A stretch of 64,000 bases of DNA, from positions 124,001 through 188,000 of the forward strand of contig NC_092406.1 of NCBI RefSeq assembly GCF_009017415.1. The letters are read 5' to 3'. A program made the position numbers and the translations under genes. This document shows positions 56,486 through 64,000 of this stretch, piece by piece. The notes beneath the pieces are model-generated. The model was not told the DNA's origin. It ran no database searches and worked only from the letters and a program-made list of their open reading frames with translations. Numbering within the stretch: position 1 is the stretch's first letter; every line of letters begins with the position of its first letter. Origin of the DNA: Aspergillus flavus. Lineage: Eukaryota > Ascomycota > Eurotiomycetes > Eurotiales > Aspergillaceae.

Positions 56486-56964
56486 TTGTCTCGTACGTGC
56501 ACTATTGTTATAACTGTTCTCATTTCACGATGTATTTGAAGCGTTGCACTATCTCATAAGACAGAAGGTCATAGATCATTGGAAATATATACACATCATC
56601 TTTCACATCGTCTCCAATACCTTCGAGCCTTCATAGGGACTACCCATATATCACCTAAACAATAGAAACCGACGCCCTTCATTACCACGGATCTCGTTCT
56701 ATCCGAGTCAATCCAATCGTAAGACAAGTGTAACAACTGAGTATGAATCTAGGGTACACCAGGCCGATCGGTTGGTCTCCCGTTCGGCAGCCTTTCCGGG
56801 ATCACGTGCAGCCTGGTCGCTCCCTTTCACCATAAAGTAGTCAAAGACCGTGTGAAAGCGGAGAGAACGTCGAACGTCCTCGAAACCACCGCATGTCGAT
56901 ATCATGGCAGGTAATTCGTGTCTCATTTCTATGGGATATCATCGCTACTCATAACAAATCGTAA
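56486..56964. other. Intergenic between convergent genes
   Basis: These 479 bp hold the 3' ends of the flavin oxidase and the transcription factor gene. No gene is seen. Confidence 0.6.
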
Positions 56965-59469
56965 CTACCAGATGTGATTCTCCGTGACGGCATGCGCAAT
57001 CCAATCCACATCCCCCGTATCGATCGACTCCGCCACAGCCATGATCTCCGCCGTCGTCAGCCCCGGATGCAGATTGGGGATTTCCGATATTCCAAACACG
57101 CGATCTGGGGTGGATGGGGAAGGGAGGCGGGAGATGATACGGTCCAGCTGCCCCTTCCTGGCCAAGTCGGTACCGTGAATGACCCCATCGTCTGCCAGAT
57201 GGCTCAACATTCCGGCGAGTTGCTGTAATTCCGACTTGCGAAACCCGGCGATCAGATTCCCGCGCGAGATCATTTCATCCAACACCGTGACGCTGGTGTG
57301 GAACCACGGAGTCCAGTCGTCGAGGAGGGACGCGTCGGCTGCGGGGGCGGTGACAAGGACTACGGCGGCGGTATAGGTGGCTTCGAGGTCAAACGGGAGG
57401 AAACTGTCTAGAAGACGGTCAGCGGTGTCTATACCGGAGTCCGCGAGGTCCGTACCGAGGAGATTCTGTCGCTGGAGGACGATAAGGATGTTCAGGATTT
57501 GCTGTGCCGAGTCGATGCAGACCTGCAGCAGCTTGCGCACGTTGGCCGACGAGTTTAGAGATTCGAGCGAGCTGTCGGCGGTTTGGATTCGCATCTTCAG
57601 AAAGCAGAATAATACCGGTCGGGTGGCCAACACGATGCACTGCAGACGGTCAGGAATATGCAAGCAATTGACAAAGAAGGCAGCGGTCAGACCTGATGGT
57701 AGAGTAGATGCAGGTGCGCCGATAGTCGGGACACGCCGCTGATCGAGGACTCGTCCAGCCGCAAGTCGTAGCATTTTCGAAGCTCGGTGACCAACTCGGC
57801 GGCGCTGGCGAGAGCGCTCTTGGTTCTCAAGAGGAAATTCCGATTCAGGCGCCCATCCGGCCCATAGACACCTTGGACCGTCAGCAAAAGCCAGGGATAC
57901 CGTGCCGGTGGAGAGCTTACTGCTATTGATTTCCTCCATGATCTGACACACCTTGATTTGCATGCCGAGGGCGATCGCCTTCTGGGGCGATCCCGGGAAA
58001 TAGGGTAGCTGGTGGTGTAATTGATCGTCGCGGATGGATTGTGGCAACCCCATCAGCGAGGTCATCTGGCGATCGAGGATGTAGATGGTCCACCAAATCC
58101 GACGGCATCGCTGGACGATCGCGTCTCCCAGGTGCTCCGCGGACATATCGGTGTGCATTCCCTGGGCCTGGGCGATGCGCGCTGCTTGGCCAATCTACAC
58201 GGTTAATGACATGGCGGTCATACGGAGGGTCCGCGACTTACATAATTGTGGGCGGAGTTGCGACAGTCGAGCGATTGCAGATACAGTGCAATGCAGCAGA
58301 GAATCTCGGTGGCGACGATGGGATCGCGACAGAGGTTGGTCGTGTCCGGCAGCAGCTGCAACGCCTTGGTAAAGAACTCACAGCCGGACGGTCGACTCCC
58401 TTGATTTCTCTGCACCACAAACGCCTTGCCAAAGGCCAGAATGAGCAAGTAATGAATATACCACAAGCCCGAATGCGCCATCTGATGCTCTGGATTCTCG
58501 TAGAAGGCGTACAAGCCACCCATGAACGTATCCTCGTCGAAGAGGTGGAACAACTGACCCGCATGAAACTTGACGGCGTTGATGAGGTAGATGGAGAAGT
58601 CTAGGGGCGGCGCCATGGGAATATCGTTAGTTACGGTGGTCCTCGTTCCATCCCAGCCCAGATCGTATGCGGACCCGTCAAAGTAGAGACTCCCCGTTGG
58701 CAGGGGTGCGTTGTATAGATGCTCATGTGTCATGCTCAGGATCTTTCTCGCGAAGGACCAGTTGGACGAGGTTCCTAGGTAGACTTCCACACTCCGGGTC
58801 AGCCCTGCGAACGTGGGAAGGGAGGCGATGGAGGCAAAACTTACAGATTCGACCGGATGCCGCAGCCATGAACGTCGACGGACCCGACGACAACGGGTTT
58901 GTTAATTGGGATGCGCCTTCGAGATTCTGACTCCATTCCGATTCCCCTTCGGCCAAGTCGTCGCCTCCGAGAAGCGGATCGGTTTGGATGGCACGTCCCG
59001 TCGCGTCCGGCATCGACGCCTTCCCTTCCGTAGGCCGGAGCTCCTGCTCCATACTCTGTGGACTGAATACTTCATCTTCGCCGCCCTTGAGTTGCGCCAG
59101 CTGCCTCTGGAGGTCTTCGAGATATCTGGAAAGGGCAAGAATGGTCAGCAGCGTCTTTCGCACGAGGAGATCAGCCAAGGAGTCTCACCCCCGAGTGACG
59201 AGAATTTTCTGGTCCCGATCATCGAACGTGCAGGTTGATTTGCGCTTGCTACAGGTATCACACGGCTGCGAACCCGAGCATTTGATCTTCTGTCTTCGGC
59301 ATCGTTGGCAGCTGTGATAAGGCTGGAGGTTAGCGAGACGTGGCGGACGGCACGCCGAGAACCGGGACCCAACTTACGCATTGGACGAGCGCTTCTTGAC
59401 GCGGTTTTCTTTATTATGTGAGGCTTCCATGGGTTTGGAAGAAGGAGACCGGTGCTTTACTGAGATCAT
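56965..59469 (-). CDS. Zn2Cys6 transcription factor
   Basis: Seven exons (59469-59378, 59311-59189, 59125-58845, 58804-58242, 58194-57921, 57871-57693, 57639-56965) give 728 aa. The binuclear zinc cluster is formed across the first intron: CQRCRRQKIKC followed by CDTC and a final Cys in KRKSTC, a CX2CX6CX5CX2CX6C spacing at residues about 32-58. A linker and short coiled coil (YLEDLQRQLAQL) follow. The fungal_trans middle-homology region contains RIAQAQGMHTDMS and the CRRIWWTIYILDRQMTSLMGLPQSI motif near residue 390. It should be a nuclear DNA-binding activator. At the end of the proline cluster it is a candidate local regulator, but PrnA orthology cannot be claimed. Introns of 40 and 47 nt are unusually short. 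Confidence 0.88.
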
Positions 59470-60962
59470 GGTTGAATGGGCAGTTTCAGCCCGATTCTTT
59501 TTGTTCGGTCTGTGTGCTCCTGCGTAAATCCTGGTGCCAATCCAACCGTCATGCAGGTTGAGATAACTCAACTTTTGCCTTTGAGTTAATGCGGGGTAGA
59601 GAACCAAAGAAAGGACAGATGTGGGTCGAGGGGATAATTTCTCCAGATTTGGCATGTCCGTCCAGACTTCTATATAAACTATGTCTTCAGTCATGCGATA
59701 GCATTTGTGAGTCCTAGAAAAACTGCGATTAGGGCTACCCTGACTGGCAAACGAGAGGGGCATATAGACTGGTTCGTACTACGCCTCTATCTTTTGGTCG
59801 TTATCTGTTCCCTTTCTTCTTATCCTCTTATCTTTTACTACAGTATCTTTCTTATTTATCTTCCATTGTTATATTTAGTTTCTCTTAGTCAAAGTGGAGT
59901 CCCAGAACTACTCACTAGTCAGGGCTGGACTTGTGGTCGACAGTCCCATGATCGGATCATCACCTGGACCGGCTTCCCTCCCGACCATCGGCTGCCCTGC
60001 CGACCAGGCCACAAGGTGTCCAGGCCACAAGGTGTCCAGGCGTGCCTGAAGAGAAGCTTACTTGCGAAAGAGTTTCCCTTTGCCGGTTGTATATTAATTT
60101 CATGAATTTATTAGAGACAATCATGCCCGAGATCATCAACCATTCATTTAATTGAGTTTCCGGGGCTGTTTCTTCTCCCCCGTGGCGGTTTCCAGAATAC
60201 TGCGGTAGAAGTTTCTCCCCGACTTCTGTACATCCTCGACTGCGACTACCCCGCTATGGCCTCTAAAGCACTGATGATTTCTGAAAACCATGTGAAGGAG
60301 GATGAACGATATGGATAATTACGTAAGGCTTAGAACCAGGTCGAATTGGCTACCTTGGGGCCACACCAGCAGCGAACAGATATGGTAAACATGCTGTATG
60401 AAATAGGGAACGGTCTCTTCAAGTATGCAGTAGCGATGCATCGATGCTCGGTAGACTGCCCCAACAAAAGGTCGTAGTGTTGATATTCCAGTTAGCGAAG
60501 GTAGTTTCAGAGTGAACAGGACATGTAACTTGGTCAGGTCACAGACTCACATTTTGACTGCCAACCCTCAGTGGTCTATTGCGACGGGAAGAGAAGTGTG
60601 GCTCGAGGCAGTGGATATGGATCTAAATCACAAAGGCTAAACATCCTTCTACTGACCATACTACTCGGGTAGCGCCTCAGTCTACTCCAATAATAAAGAA
60701 GTATTTCCTATACAAACGGTTTAGCTTACAAGGAGTGATGCGCATAATGGATAGAATATGAGAGCCGATCATAGCTCTATAACAGGAGCCTTGGAAAACT
60801 TCCTAATTCATGTATATTCCATGTACTTCAGATTTATACCTGCTAGTGAGCTGATTGAGTGTGAAACATCCCACGCACAAGTGCTCTTGCGGAAAAGTAG
60901 TTACCTAAATCCCCACTGCACTAACTCGACTGCTGGCCGAGCTATGCATGAGTCCCTTCCTA
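59470..60962. other. Gene-poor stretch, 1.5 kb
   Basis: The left part is the transcription factor promoter. A 16-bp unit is tandemly duplicated at 60004-60035. No gene is seen. Confidence 0.5.
60004..60035 (+). repeat. 16-bp tandem duplication
   Basis: CCAGGCCACAAGGTGT occurs twice in direct succession (60004-60019, 60020-60035) and is followed by a partial third copy CCAGG. Confidence 0.9.
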
Positions 60963-61300
60963 TCAATCACTTGGCTCCAGCACTTGTACCTCCAATGCCG
61001 ACACACTCTCAGCATCAATCAGCTGCACGATACCTTTTAGGTCGGCTGGAGAGATAATCTTCAAGACTGTGTCATCCATCTCATTCCACAGGTAGTATGT
61101 TTGGCCCGAGGTAAACAGGTGCAGTGCGTCACCAGTCTCCGTAGTACGCATCAACCCCACTGGTGAGTTGATTCCATAAGCCTGGGCGATAAAGCTTCCA
61201 GGACTGTCGTCCGTCGACCAATACTCATCCAGATCACTTGGGTTGTTGGACCAGCCTTCGGGCTGATTCATTAGTATACCCAGTTAGTTTAAACCGTAGC

Positions 61301-61331
<31 letters not shown>

Positions 61332-61373
61332 AGGAAAGGAGGAGGAAGGAGATTTAGGTACCACGGTAGCCAT
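60963..61373 (-). CDS. Small hypothetical protein, 103 aa
   Basis: Exon 1 (61373-61362) encodes only M-A-T-V. A 99-nt intron (61361-61263) leads to exon 2 (61262-60963), starting PEGWSNNPSDLDEYW. The intron has a good branch site (ACTAAC) and acceptor (AATCAG), and carries the long C-run on the coding strand. The protein is acidic, soluble and without signal peptide (LRTTETGDALHLFTSGQTYYLWN-type segments suggest a small beta-rich fold). I do not recognise the family. The unspliced minus-strand frame from an internal Met would give an almost identical 102-aa protein. Confidence 0.6.
61303..61331 (+). repeat. Poly-G tract, 29 bases
   Basis: An uninterrupted run of 29 G on the plus strand lies inside the intron of the 103-aa gene. 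The exact length may be affected by sequencing. Confidence 0.85.
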
Positions 61374-63029
61374 GATTGCAAGTAGTGTTTCAAAGTTGTT
61401 GTTGTTGTTGGAGATTGGCGGAGACTGAAAAGGATATCCGGGGGGTTTATATAGGCTGGTAGCAGAGCGGGGTGGCCACGCGGCTTCTTAAGTTCAGTAT
61501 CTTCTCTAACCTTCCATATCCATATGTCTGAGGTATGAGCTCATTGTAACCATAAGGTGCGCCCTCCCCTCGACTTTTATCATGATCATCTAATTGAAAT
61601 AGTGCGAATCGCTTAGGGCTTTATTCCCTTCGCGATCCCGGCAGATCGCGGGGTAATTGTTGCCTGAGACAACAATCGCGGGGTGTTGACTCGGGAATCC
61701 GAGCACACTCAAAAACGAGTCTCTGGAAACTCATAGATATTGACAAAAGGAGGTTATGGGATCACTGACTCAATTATTCCCATTTAATAGGTACAATAGA
61801 TGGTGACATATCAACCACGGTCATATACAGGGCAGTTACATTAGGACAAGTTGGAATGCGGGCACTAGAATGTGTAGGTGATCGTGGCGATGAGCTTAAA
61901 ACTCCACATCGTGAACATAGATGCTGAACTGCCTCAGGATAACATCATGCTGCTATTTCCATTATCCTACCCCATATATTGTCATCCAGAGAACTAGGGT
62001 ACTGCTCAAACCGCACCCTCAAACTATGTTCTACTTCGGGACGGGCTACCTCCCACCTAGGCATGGCTCTATATGGGTTAGAATATAGATATCCATGATT
62101 CTTTCTGTAAGTGTCCTGCCTTATGCATGAGCTCGCTACCTCGCCGATTTCTTGTCCCTGTCTCTCCTAATGAACTAGGAACGATGAAGACAATAGCCGG
62201 GGAAGTCTTGTGCGCGATTAAATCCACCTCTACTTGGCCTAGATAATGCGATGTCAATTTAGCATGGTGTGAGCTTGGCGCAACTGGGATCCTACATATC
62301 TAGGGACTGACCACACGCGATGGGTAATCCAGGTCAACGCCGAATACGATGCTATGCATGATAATCTATGACAGTTTTGGATATCGAGTCGCTTATCTTC
62401 AAGGTGATATCGTAAAGAAAGTGATCGGACTGAATGCCTCGGCCCTACGCCAACCTCCTCGAGCATTATAATTGAGCGACCGTAACTACTACGGCAAAAT
62501 CAGTGTGTGCTATATTACGATCATGTGGAAGACTAATACGAGACGACGTCAAATTGTGCCAAGACCAGCACCCAGCGCGCTGAGTTCGTATTCGCATACA
62601 ATCGGCGAGGCTATCCAGCATTGGCATCGTAAAGACTGACACACGATTGGATGCAATAGTCTCCCGCGATCGACAATCTTGGCTGTGCCAAAAATAGTTC
62701 TTCAGACATGAATACATCCGTATTCCCTTCCGTCCAAGAAGACGGCTGAATATGAACTCGAGCGAGACGTCGTATAACTTCTTAAATTAGTCGTGACGAG
62801 GACAATCTTCGTCGTTTCTGGGATGGTCTGCTGCGTGACACAGTTTATCTGCTTGAGGAGCTCGTGTTAATGAGGGGGGTATGTGAAGAAGATGCCAATA
62901 ACAATGGCATTATCCTTTTATCACCACCGCAAAATAGAAGATAAATAGGACGCGAGATGGCCTACAGATGTCAAAACCATCAAAACTCTTCCCATCCAAC
63001 ACCAAGATAACAGACTATATTCGTTAGAC
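61374..63029. other. Gene-poor stretch, 1.66 kb
   Basis: No gene is supported. A string of short hairpins lies at 61631-61703. Minus-strand frames at 62254-62717 are unrecognised and lack start context. The right end is the promoter of the secreted Cys-rich gene, with a TATA-like TAAATAGG near 62943. Confidence 0.5.
61631..61703. repeat. Cluster of three perfect hairpins with a 10-bp direct repeat
   Basis: CGCGATC...GATCGCG (61631-61650, 6-nt loop), ATTGTTG...CAACAAT (61656-61676, 7-nt loop) and CTCGG...CCGAG (61690-61703, 4-nt loop) follow each other. ATCGCGGGGT occurs at 61645-61654 and again at 61675-61684. The function is unknown; it may be a repeat-element end or a structured transcript. 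Confidence 0.6.
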
Positions 63030-63821
63030 ATGAAGACCTCATTCATTTCCAGGGTGCTATCCCTGACAGCATTTGCGATCTCCTCCAATCTTTCTTATGG
63101 CCTGCCTCTCTCCGAGAGAGATGTGAGGCTCTTCGAGGAGCGCTACATCAACTCACTAGACTACTCGCTCGGTAATGACACCGTCAAATTAGTCGGTTAC
63201 AAGAACATCAAGATCCCCGCCGAAGAGTTGGACGATCTGAACGACCACTACAACAATCACCCAGAGGTGTGGAAAAATCTGCCAAACTACTTCTACGATC
63301 AGGGGTCTGGCACCCTACGTGCCTATTTCCCAGTCGACGGAGCGCTTGTCGAGCATGACGGCCAATATCATGAGGCGAACTCATTGGGCGAGTTGGAGCT
63401 CACCAAGGTTAATGGCGACAGTTCTGTGCTGGGCCGAAGACAGACCGAGTCCATTACGGGTGTTGAAGGTAATATCATCAAAGATGGCATTATCTACCTC
63501 GAGAAGGCCGCGAAGCCGCACGCTCAGTATGGTAAAGTGCTCGTCTACGACTTCGGTGACAAGATTGTCCTCGACCATGATCACGGCAGCCACACCAAGC
63601 GAGACGGGAAGAAATCTTGCATGAAAAACCATGGCGGTCCGAACTGCAGCGACAAGTTCAACATTCACAATAATAAGTGCAAGAAGAGACATGACATCTG
63701 CATGGATTACAACGGATGGTTTTCGAACTGCAAGAAGAATGGCTCGACCTGGAGGAACTTCCCCGGCAGTGACTGTGATAAGGCACTAGGCCGTGGTAAG
63801 TGCTGGAATGAGGTTATGTGA
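63030..63821 (+). CDS. Secreted Cys-rich pro-peptide with Kex2 sites
   Basis: A single exon encodes 263 aa. The signal peptide (FISRVLSLTAFAISSNLSYG) ends near residue 25. A long acidic pro-region follows, with dibasic Kex2-type sites at GRRQT (about residue 136) and HTKRD (about 193). The last about 70 residues are Lys- and Gly-rich and carry seven Cys (in KSCMK, PNCSD, NKCKK, DICMD, SNCKK, SDCDK, GKCWN). This layout (signal, pro-region, KR, small basic Cys-rich mature part) is that of fungal secreted antimicrobial or effector-like proteins. I do not recognise a named family, and the odd number of Cys leaves one possibly free or dimer-forming. Function is not assigned. Confidence 0.75.
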   Translation: MKTSFISRVLSLTAFAISSNLSYGLPLSERDVRLFEERYINSLDYSLGNDTVKLVGYKNIKIPAEELDDLNDHYNNHPEVWKNLPNYFYDQGSGTLRAYFPVDGALVEHDGQYHEANSLGELELTKVNGDSSVLGRRQTESITGVEGNIIKDGIIYLEKAAKPHAQYGKVLVYDFGDKIVLDHDHGSHTKRDGKKSCMKNHGGPNCSDKFNIHNNKCKKRHDICMDYNGWFSNCKKNGSTWRNFPGSDCDKALGRGKCWNEVM

Positions 63822-64000
63822 GATGTTCTTGGCTGTTTGGGGTGTGACTCGAGGTCGGTATGGAAGGGCGTTAGTTATGGTGCGCAGTAGGAGTTGGGGA
63901 GAGGGGTCTTGTTTTTGTATGTAGATGTCTCAATCATAACGCTCTGAAGAGCTGACCAGCTTGCTTTGTTAAGTGTATTGAGTGAGTTAGAAGCAATGAT

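Noticed and set aside
56965..59469. Zn2Cys6 factor as the PrnA orthologue
   Set aside because: Position next to the proline genes is suggestive, but I cannot match the zinc cluster or its spacing to PrnA from memory, so no symbol was given.

Overview
The window is nuclear DNA of a filamentous ascomycete, most likely an Aspergillus-type Eurotiales fungus. Genes are monocistronic and lie on both strands. They are split by short introns (about 40-150 nt, usually GT...AG with CTAAC/CTGAC-like branch sites). The protein families are typical of Aspergillus: proline-utilisation enzymes, a Dal5-type permease, an NCS1 permease, a ZIP transporter, cutinase, a Zn2Cys6 regulator, a fused 5-oxoprolinase and a fungal metallothionein. 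All gene models were spliced by hand. For each multi-exon model the exon lengths sum to a multiple of three and recreate conserved family motifs across the junctions. No rRNA, tRNA or CRISPR was seen.

Region 1 (1-14.9 kb) looks like an accessory catabolic block. It holds the end of an unidentified protein, two beta-hydroxyacid dehydrogenase-family genes flanking a Dal5-type MFS permease, a 668-bp AT-rich terminal-inverted-repeat element, a Baeyer-Villiger-type flavin monooxygenase, and a 1299-aa ATP-dependent 5-oxoprolinase/hydantoinase fusion.

Region 2 (15-35.3 kb) carries a Tyr-rich surface membrane protein, a truncated phytanoyl-CoA dioxygenase, an MFS exporter and an NCS1 nucleobase/allantoin/hydantoin-type permease. 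These are followed by a GFA/CENP-V family protein, an amino-acid permease, a DHCR24-like FAD oxidoreductase beside an SDR, a salicylate-hydroxylase-like monooxygenase, a 2EXR protein and a ZIP metal transporter.

Region 3 (35.3-44.9 kb) is gene-poor. It contains a very small metallothionein gene (23 aa, second exon of only two codons), a secreted cutinase and a predicted membrane-anchored beta-propeller protein.

Region 4 (44.9-59.5 kb) is a proline-catabolism cluster. An AAAP amino-acid permease is divergent from proline dehydrogenase (prnD), followed by a P5C-reductase family gene, a small membrane protein, P5C dehydrogenase (prnC), a pipecolate/sarcosine-oxidase-like flavoenzyme and a seven-exon Zn2Cys6 regulator. 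Uptake, oxidation of proline to P5C and glutamate, and perhaps oxidation of a related cyclic or N-methyl amino acid could be co-regulated. A perfect palindrome made of two opposed CreA-type sites lies about 210 bp upstream of prnD.

Region 5 (59.5-64 kb) is sparse. It holds a 103-aa orphan whose single intron contains a run of 29 C residues on the coding strand, a string of short hairpins, and a secreted, Kex2-processed Cys-rich precursor at the right edge.
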